A stretch of DNA of 64,000 bases from Rhodocollybia butyracea. Taxonomy: Eukaryota; Basidiomycota; Agaricomycetes; Agaricales; Omphalotaceae. Below the pieces are notes generated by a model. The model made no database searches and was not told the DNA's origin. It saw nothing but the letters and a program-made list of their open reading frames with translations. The stretch is taken from positions 228,510 through 292,509 of the forward strand of contig JADNRY010000053.1 in assembly GCA_015501585.1 (NCBI GenBank), read 5' to 3'. Position 1 is the stretch's first letter, and each line of letters starts with the position of its first letter. The translations under genes and the position numbers were made by a program. Positions 1-11,567 of the stretch are shown piece by piece.

Positions 1-3000
1 CTAAGTGAAGCACAATGGGAACATACCTTGGACTTGTCCGCAGAGACTCTGTCTTCCTTAGGTTCTGCCTCCTTGGGTTCTGCCTCCGTAGGTTCTACCT
101 CCTCAGGAACTGGCTCCTGAACACTTTCTGCTGCAGGTATATCAGCGATAAACGATGCAAGCTCCTCAACATCTTCAACAACCGCAGGCTCTTCCAAGGG
201 AGTTTTCGAGCCGGATTGATTCGTCACCTCATACGAACCCCATGGTGATTTGGGCCTCTCCATTCCAACAGCCTCCGACGGAGAAAGAGCTGTGGAAACT
301 GGCACGCTTTCATCAGTGACATCGCTAGACACTACAGGTGTGCCCTGAGAACATGCACCAAACACGTTGTCAGTTCATGAAGTTAAATGTTCCGTAAAGA
401 AAGGTTAACATACGTTGTCTTGCTTGTTATCAGGCTGTCGAAATGCTATATAAGATTCTGCAGGTAAGGGTCAGAGCAGAAACACACCTCTTCCACAAAC
501 TGATCCTTTTCAACAGAGAGTATCTCAGCAGATGGTTCAATATCGAATTCAGGCTGAGCTGGGAGAGTAAGCTCGGGGACTGGAGAAAACATAGATGATT
601 CAGTTGGTGCGCTCGCCAGGTTATCCGAATTCAAGTTCGCCGACAATAGTTCTCTAGGTTCCTCGACGCTCTCGTCTTTTGAGTCGGAGTTGCTGAAGAT
701 AGAGTCAACATTTGGTACCGAATCTTCAAGGGCCAAAACAGGTGCGGCGATTGCATCAAAGTCAGTGGCAACAGCAGATTCCGTCGAATCTGCGGGTGCT
801 TCACCAGACACTGAAAATTCGGGGGCAGATTCTTCCTCGAATTTCTGGGATTCAGTAAACTCTGCACTTCCATTGATAATTGATTCTAATCTAGCAGAAC
901 CATAATCGGTTGGAACGGATTCTACTTGTGAATCGAAGCTTTGATCGATGATTTCTTTCTCCTTGGGCAGGTCGGTGGCAACGAGTACAGGGCTGGCATG
1001 AGCAGAAACGGAAGGACTGCCTTGGATAGAGACAGAATACGAGGACACCCAAGGCGATGACGGCCTCGATGGAACACTCTTTGCTTCGACCTAAGAAATT
1101 TTCATTAGCGATACAAAACCATAAGAATAACCAAACTTACATTGGCAGCGGGAACATCAACCTCCTCGTCCGTGACTTGAACAGCTGGTATTTGGGTCTC
1201 TGCGCCAGTCGTGATAGTTGAGGGAAGCTGCTCGATTTCTGGGATGTCTTCTTCTTTATCTATTCCAGGACCTTGACTGGTAACACTGTATGAAGGCGTC
1301 CAGGGGGACTTGGGCCGTTCGATTTCAGGAGTGTTGACACTCAGGTTCGAGGTATCGATTTCGCCAAGCGACTGCGCCGAAGCTACGTCCTCGACGTCGT
1401 GAGAAGGGGGTTCAGCGACAGCAACTTCTGCGCTTGCAGTTTCCGGGGTGGGTTCAATGTCACTATCAACAGTGATTTCTGCATTCGCTGTAGAACGTTC
1501 CATTGCTTCAACTTCAGCTACCTCCAGAGGCTGCACTGCATCCACCTCATTGACTTTTGACTCGATGTCATCAGAGTTTACAACCAACGTCCCTTCAGCC
1601 TCAATTGAGCTAAGACCAGCCTCCAACGATTCCGGAGAAACGTTATCTTGGCCATCGGCAGCCAAAGCTTCGACCGCAGGCTCAGTAGGTTCAAGTTCGT
1701 CTCCTACCTTCTCCACAGCGTTTAAGCTATAAAGGTCTGTAGCTTCCTCGCCAATGGTGATAGCTGCTTCCTGGAATACATGCGGTTCATCCAGAACATT
1801 CGCTTCAACGACTAATTGCTGTTGCTGCTCTGTATTTACCTCATCTGATGAGCTTCCTTCAACTAATGCGCGTATATTAGCCGAAGAAAATAAGCGAGAT
1901 ACGACTTACCCTCAGCTTCATCCTTGACTTGAACCTCGTCCTGCTCAACATCGATGTTGACCTCTTCAAGCTGGTCAACGACGTCAGGGGTGCGTTCACT
2001 TGCTTCGGGACGATAATGCGCTGACGTTTCCACATCGTCCTCAGCATCCTCGGCAGCCAACGCAGCAGTGACGATTTCACTAGAGCTGAGAGCAAGCTGT
2101 GGTCCGGGTGTTTCACCAGAATGGACAATGCTTGCAGGTGCGGGTGGAAGATGGTTTGCAGGAATGTCACTGATGGCCAAAACTTCTTCGGTGGTTTCTC
2201 TAGGTGATGAATGATCGACTGTTGTAAATGATACATTAGCAGGTGGTAGAATTGGGGCATCCACGACGGGAATCTCGGGCAGCGAAACTGCATCGTCCTT
2301 GGGGCCCGGTGATGGTTCCCGCAAGAGCTCCGAACGAACATGAGACTCGGAGTCTTCTGGCAGAACAACATCTATCGCCAGTTCAGCTTTGGTAATTTCA
2401 ACGATTGAAAAAGTTGCTCACCATTTTCAACAGTGTTAGCGTTTACTGTTTCATCAGCGGGCATTTCTTCTGCAAATGAATTTCCAGATTCGGGAGCTGC
2501 CTGCAAGCCGACGAGGGGAATGTCTACCTCTGGATTTTCGACAATCTGAGACTCCTCCCTGGACTCCACCCCTTCATCAGCTACTACTCCAGCAGCAGTC
2601 GTTGGTACTGGAGCTTCAGAGACAACCACAGAAGCATTGTTTTCAGGCAAGTCCCTCTCTGACGAGGTTTCATCTTCCACCAGTTCCGAGGAAGGTTCGT
2701 CGAGTGGTGTAAAAGAAGCTTGTTCCGATTCAGAGGCCAAATCTGTCGTCTGGCTTTCGGGTATTTCAGTGGCACCTACAGCGTCGTTAACCAACGAAGA
2801 CTCTTCAGCGTAAGGTTCCTCTGCCCCTTCTTCGCTTCTCTCTACCGCAGGGTAAGTAGAAATTTCAGTCGGAGCATTATCCAGGGTGCTTTCAGTAGTA
2901 AGCACTGCTTCAACTTCGGGTTCAGGGACAGTTTCTTGCACCGGGATTTCCTCCTCAACCGGATTCGAGGATTCTTCGAGTAGAGTTTCTACAGCCGCCC

Positions 3001-5900
3001 TTTCTTCATCGCCTGCACTCTCCACTGTAGGCTCGGGGGCAGAATCAGAAACTACCGCTTCCACCATTGCATGATCAGGTTCGGGTGCGGAAATTTCAAA
3101 AGCGTCGGACTCGACCTGGCTGGTTTCAACAAACGGCTGTTCGACTATAGCTTCCACCAGATGACTGTCGGCCACTCCATCAGCTACATTCTCTACCACA
3201 TGCTCAGGAGCAAGAACCTCAGGCTCCTCATTGCTTTCCCCAGCTTCATCTACTACCAGATCAGGAGCTTTATCCGGAGTCGTAGATCCCTCGGTTTCAG
3301 AATGAAGAGTTTCTACCACTTCATCGGCAGCACTCTCCACCCTAGATTCGGGATTGGGTTCAGAAATCACCTCGTCTAACTGCTGAGTCTCTGCCACTTC
3401 ATCAGCAGTGTACTCAGGCTCGGGAGCAGCATTTTCTGACTCTCCAGGCTCCACCGAGCTGGTTTCAGTAGCAGGCTCTTCTACTATGGCCTCTGCCTGA
3501 GTAGCCTCCATCACCTCATCAACAGCATCCACGACAGACTCCGGCGCGGGATCATGAACTTCGCCCTGGACCTTGCTGGTTTCAACGATGGGGTCTTCGT
3601 CAATAGCTACTTCAGGCTCGGGTGCTTTAAGTTGAGCTGAGTCTTCATCAACCACAGTCTCCACTTGAGTACCCTCTGCTACTTCGTCATCAACATCCAC
3701 AACAGACTCCGAAATGGAATCGTGAACTCCAGCTTGACCCTTGCTGGTTTCAATGACGGGGTCCTCACCGATAGTTACTTCAGGCTCGGGTGCCTTAAGG
3801 TGAGGCTTATCAACCGTAGTCTCCGCTTGCGTACCCTCTGCTACCTCGTCATCATCATTCACAACAACAGACTCTGGAGCGGTATCGTGATCTTCGTCTT
3901 GGACCACACTGGTTTCAGCGACGGGGTTTTCTTCAGTAGTCTTTTCAGGCTGGGGTATTTCAAGGTTGGCGGACTCTTCTTCAACTATACTCTGCACTTG
4001 AGCACCCTCCGCCATGTCAACATCCTCCACTACGACAGCCTCCGGAGTAGGATCGGGAATTTCAGGTTGAACCTTGCTGGTTTCGCCGGCTAGTTCTTCT
4101 TCAATCACATTCTCCAACTGAGTACCCTCTGCCACTTTGTCAGTAGCATCCAGTATCGCACTAGGATCAGGAACTTCAGGTTGGACCTTCCTTGTTTCGA
4201 CGGCTGGCTCTTCTTCGATCATATTTTCCACCTGAGTACTCTCCGCCTGTTCGCCCGTATCCACCACCGCAGGCTCTGGGGCACGATCAAACACCTCAGG
4301 TTGGACCTCGCTGGTTTCGACGCGGGGCTCTTCGACTACAGACTCCACTTGAGGACCATCTACTACTTCGTCTACAGCACTCTCTATCGTAGGCTCGGAA
4401 GCTTCTCGGTCGGTCGACTCCTCAATCGTAGTCTCCGCAACCTTATCAGCAACACTTTCCAGAGCAGGGCTTTCGTAAACTTCAGGCTTGACCGACTCCT
4501 CCTCTGCCTGGGAAACCTCTTCTGAGATTTCTGGAGGGGTTCTCTCCACTATCGGCTCCGAGTCAGGAGCAGGACTTTCGGCAACTTCAGTTTCGATTTG
4601 GTTGGCTTCGCCGACTGGCTCATCGATTATAGTCTCTGCCTGGAAGTCCTCTGCGACTTCGTCCGTAGCACTTTCCGCTTCCACGATAGGTTCTGGAGCA
4701 GGGGTTTCGGAAGCTTCAGGCTCGACCTGTTTGGTCTCAGTGTCGACTAGAGACTCGTTAGCCACGTTCACAACCGGGTCAGCGGCAACTTCCTCGTTCT
4801 CCAGTTGTTGTACAGATTCCATCAATTCCTGCGACGGGGCCGGAATGTCACCGGAGTTGTTGATAGCTAAATCCTCTTCAACGGCATCGTTTTCTAACAA
4901 ATCTAATCAGTATCTTGTATAGAGAACAAGAATAATCGCATGCTTTACCTTGCTGCACTGGTGTAGATGCTGGGTCTGCAGCACGTGCTGCAATTTCAAT
5001 TACAGAGTCCTCTACCTCTTGCACCGATGGAATATCTGCTGGGAGGGCTGACTCCGTCTCAGCATTTGTAGTTTCCTCTAGTTCAGCATTTGCCTCCGTG
5101 ACGCTACTCTCGTCTACCATAAGACCAGAATCTTCCGACGAGTGAGAATCAACTTGTCTGTTCAATTCCTCGGAATGGACTTGCTCGATAAGCACTTCGA
5201 GAGGTTGTTTCAGGCCTTCCGTATCGTCTGTAACACCATCTTCAACCTGGGTATTCGACACCTGGTCATTCGACGCGTCAAGTGCCAATTCGGCCCGGGC
5301 TTGCTCGACATCTTCAGCAGCGCTTGTTTCGGTAGTCGCCGAATCGTCTTCCTGCGTTGTGCTAGCGTTGCTGCTGGGTTCTTCGTTCTGGGACGCATAA
5401 AACTGTTCAGGTACATTGTATATCGAGCAAACTTTACCTACCTCTCCTGCCAAAGCTTGAATACTCTTTGTTTCCTCCAAAATATCATCTCGTTGAGAAA
5501 TACCGTTCTTTAATCGAGGTTAAGCCTGTCTCTCCAAGAGTGCCACAGGAAGCTGAGCTTACCACCAAATCCGTATCATTCTCGTTGTGGAGTATGCCAT
5601 TCTCTTCCTTCCCCACAAAAAGATGCTCCGGCTTGTGTAGACATGTAGTTTCAGAGGCGTATCGTCACACGATAACAAAAATTTACGCACTTCTTGCGCT
5701 ATAATATGTGACGCGTCATGACTGGAATCTCCTCCGCCCTTCGCGACTCCATTCAAAGCGAAAATGACATCTGCCTCGTCTTCCATAGTTTTTAACGAGA
5801 TATTTGAGTCGAGAAAAGCTGTGTTATGAATCTGATGTTCGGGCTCGTTAATGACGGTTGGAATGTTGTCCATGGCCTCAGCTACTTCTGTAGCAGACAT
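1..5900 (-). CDS. Large acidic Glu/Val/Ser/Pro-rich repeat protein, 3' part missing
   Basis: Multi-exon gene running off the left edge. The chosen start is the ATG at 5900 (MSATEVAEAMDN). Exon 1 appears to splice from ...IIAQE to PEHLFVGKEENG, and then to exons covering about 5480-4878, 4900-2372, 2324-1863, 1716-1105, 1048-446 and 340-1. The frames join through short introns. The product would exceed 1,600 residues and is dominated by Glu, Val, Ser, Pro, Ala and Thr, with no cysteine-rich, catalytic or membrane segment. A degenerate repeat of about 40-45 residues occupies the long central exon. A second motif, (R)PxSPWxxSYxVxxQ, occurs once in each of the last three exons seen, close to 1040, 1300 and 230. 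I do not recognise the family. Composition suggests an intrinsically disordered scaffold, but that is inference. Confidence 0.75.
3400..4340 (-). repeat. Tandem acidic ~40-45 codon repeats inside the acidic protein
   Basis: Around eight degenerate units lie head to tail in the longest exon. Each has an anchor like ETSKVQ.E, then DPAPE.VVD, then DEVAEGTQVE, then an acidic EEEP stretch. Spacing and sequence vary, but the order is constant, as expected for expansion by unequal crossing-over followed by drift. All units stay in frame, so the repeat is translated. Confidence 0.75.
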
Positions 5901-7283
5901 TTCTGGACCCAGAAAGAATTTGCGAGGTATATGTTTGCTTGACCAGGAAGGGACCAAGACTAAAGAGATAGTGAAAGTCCGATGTCCCGAACAACAATCA
6001 AAAAGGAAGTAAGCCCCACGTGTCGGGTTAACCATTTATAGGCACTGACTTTGATGAATCCTCACGTGTTCGCGTATCAAACTGGGAACGACCCTAACTA
6101 CGATTCGTACGACGGCTAGCTAGCTCTAGCTAGCCAGGCTTAAAGCTTAACAACCAACGAGTCTAGCTTCCTATGCCAAAAAACGACTAACATGCACGCT
6201 GCTTATGCAACGCTCCGCTGAACATCGCGCTGTTTATCTCAATGGGTTGATCTGATAGGCAGCTTGAAGTTTGCATTATGCTCAAGTAAGTCTTTATCAT
6301 ATAAGTCTAACTATTGCAAGTATTTGAACATGATCAATTTTTGTGCCTCAAGCTTCGTTCTATCCCACGATGGAAAGACCTAGATCGCCAAAGATGGTAC
6401 GATCTCTCTCGATACCTGGTCCACTATGTCATAGAATGCAATGATTAAACTCTTCAATCTCCAATCCCAATTCGAGTGCATGCACACATGCAGGTTATAC
6501 TGAATAGACTTGGCAATGGACCGCTACACAACCCGCACTCAAGATTCGCGTTGCCGATGCTAAGTAACACGAGGGCAAGAAGTTTGGGATGTTTTGGAGA
6601 ATAGGCTACACCATGCATTGTGATAGAAGTGTTAATAGACTCGATAGGTTCAACGCTGGGAGAGGCTAGCTGGCTTTTTCATCGAAATATCTTCATAAGC
6701 ACAACGTGGTCCAAGAAGTTCAGTTTATATCACCGTTCCTAGAAGCTATGCGACTTCGGTGAATTCATCTGGTACCCAAATGAACAAACCCAGCACGAAG
6801 CTGAGTTGTTCTGTCTCGAGATCCTCCTCAGGATGTTCTTCGATAAGTTGAACATCGTTACCAACATCCGACATTTGGATGCTTGCAGTCGTCATGTGCT
6901 TTCTTCTCTCTGTTGGCTACGATCTCTTCATATACATTGGAAATTGTGCCAATCCCGCGATGGTCCTAAAGCTGGAAAAGCTTTTGCTTCGATGGCGCGG
7001 TCCAACCGGACGAAATGGTTTAACGAGGACGGAAACTGTGCTTACTGATTCTCTGACGTGAATACGATTTGTTTGTTCGCCAGCGAGTTTTCGGGAACGT
7101 CGGGCTTACCATGAGTCCCAGGTTGATTGGTCTTTCCAGTATGCCCACCACAGAGGACCTAAAATTCAACGAACAAATGCAGTAGATCATCACATATATA
7201 AGGTAAGGAACGAGAATGAATCGTACTTAATGCACTATGTTAGGGATTAGGACAAGGAAATATTGATGCCATATCTATAAATT
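5901..7283. other. Intergenic stretch without a supportable gene
   Basis: No frame on either strand shows a recognisable domain or a consistent set of exons. The open frames near 6806-7061 are short and overlap each other. The first 200 bp must hold the promoter of the acidic-protein gene. The only structured element seen is a short palindrome at 6114-6135. Confidence 0.5.
6114..6135. repeat. Near-perfect short palindrome (10-bp arms, 2-bp centre)
   Basis: GGCTAGCTAG is followed by CT and then its exact reverse complement CTAGCTAGCC. It lies about 215 bp upstream of the acidic-protein start. It could be a regulatory dyad or simply a TAGC microsatellite that happens to be palindromic. Confidence 0.6.
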
Positions 7284-8254
7284 TCAGAACAAGGCAGCCC
7301 CGACGAAGCCCATCAACCCGGCAACGCCATAGCTAGCAAACGAACGCGAGGCAGCATTGGAGCTGGATGAAGTGGAACTTGCTTTAGCGGTGGTGGTAGG
7401 GCTACTGCTGCTACTGCTGACTGTCGTTGCAGCTGCACGGGCGGAAGAGCCAACGTTGGCAGTCGTTCCAGGTGGAAGGGTGGAAGAACCAACGCTGGTC
7501 GCGCCAGCTGAAGTGACGGACGTGCCATTGCTAAAGTCAACCCAGATCAGTAATTCCTTCGAACAAACACAGAGAAACGGCATACGCAGTGGAAGCACTG
7601 GAGGTGACGCAGCTAATCACCAAAAAAGAGATCAATCCTAAAACTCGCTTAAGGTAGTAGGTAAAGCTTGCCTCGTCGAAGAGCCTGCCCCAATGCTAAC
7701 TTGACTACTGTAAGCGAGAGCTCCAGTGCTGTCCTTGATCGCAATAGTGCTATAGCCGCGGTTAGAACGAGGAGCTCAATAGAAAAGGAAATACGAACAT
7801 TGAAGTGCCAGCGGAAATGTCCACGCTCCAAGTTAGAGACGCCCCGGACGTGGAATCAAACGTTTTCAGCTGTAGTTTAGAACGATCAAAAAGGGTGCGT
7901 GAATGGAGTGCGTGAATGCCGTACAGGGGTTGCGTTGGGTTGACCGCCTAAGACGAGAATATTCAGGAATCAATACTTTTTGAAGATATCTCTCGACTCA
8001 CCAGGAATCACAGAAATGAAGTAGGGAGGTGTACCGCCGCTCCATTGAAGCAAAGTGGGTTCTACTTGACGTTCAGAAATTCGACAATACCCCTGGAAAT
8101 GGTAGCTCACCACACGTAGTAAGGCCGGTACTACTCATCTGTTAGTAGACACCCACTTAGGACATGTAAACACGTACGGAGAGTTGATGGTCAATTGGGC
8201 GAGAATAGTTGGTACGAATGATGCAACAGCAAGCGAAATCGTGAAAAACTTCAT
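7284..8254 (-). CDS. Secreted Ser/Thr-rich GPI-anchored protein with Kre9/Knh1-like N-terminal domain
   Basis: The ATG at 8254 opens a clear signal peptide (MKFFTISLAVASFVPTILAQ). The next exons give LTINSP, then LLQWSGGTPPYFISVIPGG, then SGASLTWSVDISAGTS and IAIKDSTGALAYSS. This is the usual order of the fungal Kre9/Knh1-like Ig-fold domain found in many small basidiomycete surface proteins. A Ser/Thr/Ala-rich linker of about 60 residues follows, then a hydrophobic tail (YGVAGLMGFVGAALF) ending at the stop, as expected for GPI attachment. The gene is cut by four or five small introns. Founding members act in cell-wall beta-1,6-glucan assembly, but the biochemical role of this large family is unproven. 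Likely location: plasma membrane or cell wall. Confidence 0.85.
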
Positions 8255-8479
8255 GTTGAGCGAGGTGGTGGGACGAAACAAGTCGCAGGAGAGCGATGTG
8301 GGTCCTTTATAAGGAGGGTATTAGGGGCAAGCTCCTCTCTTCGCAACGTTTCATGCATATACGGCTTATGGCACACGCCAGAAATTGGGAGAATGATCGC
8401 TGGTTATTTCAATTTATACCGATTTAAATACTTTTGGTTGCGGCGTCACGGTGCTCGATAACCTGCCTCGCCCCATAGT

Positions 8480-11400
8480 TCACAGTCCAATGTAGTTGCT
8501 CCGACCTCCCGCGTTGTGCAGACTTGTGTGACCTATTTTGACCAGTGTAGCTGTAGATCGTTCAAGCCCATCGCGCAGTAAGGGGCTGGAACGAGGTACG
8601 AGATCGATAGCGTCGATCAACGGGCTCGGTACACCAACAGTCGGTGACACCAACGATTGTCCTCCGCCCGACGTGGTCGATGTTCCTCCGATCGATCCCA
8701 AAAAAGACTCGGCATGCCACTCGTACCACACTTGGCGTTCGTTCGTCAGTCTCCAAATCGATACCTGCAACTCGCAGTTGCTTGGTAGGTATAATGGTTC
8801 CTAACGTATCTTTCGAGAATTCTGCAAAATGACAGTGTGGAGACCACGGACCTTGAATGGAAAAAAGAGAGGGAACCAGCTTAGCATATTTTTCGATATT
8901 TGGTCTTTACGGTGGGGATGTATACTCAAGCCGATATTTCCGTACAGAACAGCTTCAAAGTAGCCTGCCAAACCACTAGATAAATTGAGGATCGGCACTA
9001 ATGATAAAGGAAACAAGGTACTAACTGTAGTACACCTGCATGCGGGATATGAAAGCGTAGTTTAGCTGACCGGGCGTTGTGGCTATTTGTTGGTGGTAGC
9101 CCTAAAAGGCGAGTGAGTAGGATCGCGTTGACAAACGAAGGAGAAACTATGTTGCACACCTTGATCATTCAGTACAAGATTTTTCCTTGGATGCTCAAAT
9201 TCCCAACATTCCTGAACTTGGGGCCCACATAAACCACTCGGTCCTGGTCCTTCACCACTGAGGAGGTTAACAGCTTGAAACATAACCACATAGGGCGTTT
9301 CTAAGCTTTTCTCGTCAGTGATAGCCCTCGCGTCATTGTATAACTTGGAAGATGACAAGGGTGCAAGATGAGCTGTGTACGAGGATGGTATAGATATACC
9401 TTGAGCTAATTGAAAGATAGGTTCAGAACCAACGGTACTCAAAAAAAAAAAAAGAAACTGACGTTTCAAAAACCTCATTGCCCCATCAAGACATTCAGGA
9501 CTAAGCTCATTATCGCCAAAGGACCCCAAAAGCTCACTGACAAGGATGTCAGCCTTTTCAGCAACCACAATCGACCGCATATCCCCAAAGATTAGCCGTA
9601 CGCGATCTTTCCATTCCATACGCTGACGATTCTGCAATCTGGTGCTAAGCATCAGCTTCAGACCTAGGACAGATGATGAGATACACGCATACGTGACAAA
9701 AGCATTGGGGTTCTTCTCGATTGCATAGATATGAACATTCCTTCGCTTGGTTCGGTCAACAGCAGATAAGGAACGTGCAACTAAAGGTCCTCGGCCTGCC
9801 CCTGCAACGCAAATAACGCTGATCAAATCTGCGCATGAGATGACTTGACGCTGAGGTGTAGTGAAAACTAACATTTTATCCTGATAAGGCCATTCTTGAA
9901 GAGCCTTGTAGATAGCCTACAAACGGATATCAGCTGACGGCCAAAGGTAAGGCATCGAGCTAAAACTCGCCTCTTCGTAGCTCCGATATTTTACTGGATC
10001 TTGTTCGAAAGTTTGATAGGTGATGCTTTGTAGATTATCCATAAGGGGCTGAGAAAAAGTTCAAAGCCTCCAATGAGAACATTGAAGGAACTATCCACTT
10101 ACTTGCAAGGGTGCTTGCAGGTAGTCTTGATACCCCTGAGCAAAATTTTCGACGGTGCCTGCGGTCTCTGCTGCTTGTACTACAGAGCTCGTTCTTTCAA
10201 GATGCCGGACATATTGCGAATATGCGTCTTCGCCGCCCCGCATATGTAAGCCCGAAGAGGCACCAGAAATGATGATATTGGGCCGATGCTGAAGCACGCA
10301 ATGAGTGCTCTAAGCGGGACGAACCCCAGACTAACATACCGTCATACTATCTCGGATAAAGTTCTGTGTGGGTTTGGGAAGTACTGGGTAACCTTTCGCG
10401 TTGGCGATGAAAGTAGTCGAAGGCAGGAAGATATAACGGACCGCCTCCGCTGCCCACTTGCTAAGAACACCTGGGCTATTCGGTAGTGGAGGCGTCAAAT
10501 CCAAGGCTAGAAACAATTATTTTTCGACAGATGAGCAAAACAAAACTTGATTTACCCAAAGTCAGGCGTATATTGTAGTCACAGATAGACCTAATGAGAT
10601 CCCAGGTCTCCCAAGCCGCATCAATGTGTGCTTCTAAAGGTGCTGGATTAGCCGATGCTCTACCTAAGCTATCTGTGCTATTCGACACGAACAAACGGGG
10701 CGTCGAAGGCGTTGAAGAAGATTGCAATGACGATGATGAGCTTGATGGAGATACCGGTACGATAGGTTCTGTAACCGAAGTTGTGTCGTAGACTGGTAAA
10801 CGTATAGCAATACTCATGAACGGGGCTTTTTGAAGACAAGCTCGGACCGTTCGGGCATACGAAGCAATGTGATTGCGATTCCGAGGCGCAGGAAGAATAG
10901 CAGTATGGATCGTCAAATACGATGCATATGCCAATTCTTGTTGTAAAGCCTGGAATGACAAAATTAACTGCATTCGCATTGATAGAACCGTTGAAACATA
11001 CAATTTCTGCATCGTAGCGAATCCCATCGTCTTCGGCATCCAGCTCAAGCCATTCTGAGACAATAGCAGTAATACTTGCTGCTTCATCTGAGAGAAAAAC
11101 CTTTGCATAAAAGCAGGTTGTCTTCAACTAATCACGCACCTAATCTGGTGATCGTAACTTCGTCCCACTCAAAACATGGGTTTTCTCTCCAAGCCTCTGC
11201 CTTTTTTTCAACTGCCGAGTCTCGTCTTAGAAGCCTGCTTTCCCGTCTACTTTCCCTCGATCGATTTTCCGGATGGACAGAATCAGACGGCATGAGACAC
11301 ATCTCTGTCCATCTTTTTCGCCAGGCTTCGGTGGTCAATGGTAAACATACACTGTCGTAGCCTTTAGTCTGCGCTTCAGATATAAGTTCCAAGGGTACAG

Positions 11401-11485
11401 TCTCATAGGGTTCAGAGGGGCTGCTTTTCAATAATGCAGAGTGAGTGATCAAAGTCGAGATTGAAGCAGAAGGCGACCAAGACAT
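8480..11485 (-). CDS. skb1: Protein arginine N-methyltransferase 5 (PRMT5/Skb1/Hsl7 family)
   Basis: Type II enzyme making symmetric dimethylarginine from S-adenosylmethionine. The ATG at 11485 ([10 protein letters not shown]) is the first methionine of the open frame. The N-terminal TIM-barrel part includes [14 protein letters not shown] and [11 protein letters not shown]. The SAM-binding motif is [16 protein letters not shown]. The double-Glu region is [21 protein letters not shown], with both catalytic glutamates present. Later blocks are [31 protein letters not shown] (as [16 protein letters not shown]) and the family terminus SNYIGL. A GTATGT intron after [10 protein letters not shown] joins to [10 protein letters not shown], and there are about eight introns in all. 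Odd point: about 50 Ser/Gly/Pro-rich residues are inserted between WYEW and the terminal strand. The gene starts 82 bp downstream of the sds22 stop on the same strand. Confidence 0.93.
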
Positions 11486-11567
11486 AAGAGTGCGTGAGAA
11501 GTTCAAAGAGCATTTTCAACTATACAATACGAGAACTACAATATATTCACAAGTTCTCAGACCCATC

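Noticed and set aside
6806..7061. Two overlapping plus-strand frames of 60-80 codons
   Set aside because: Different frames of the same DNA, no domain, no conservation signal visible.
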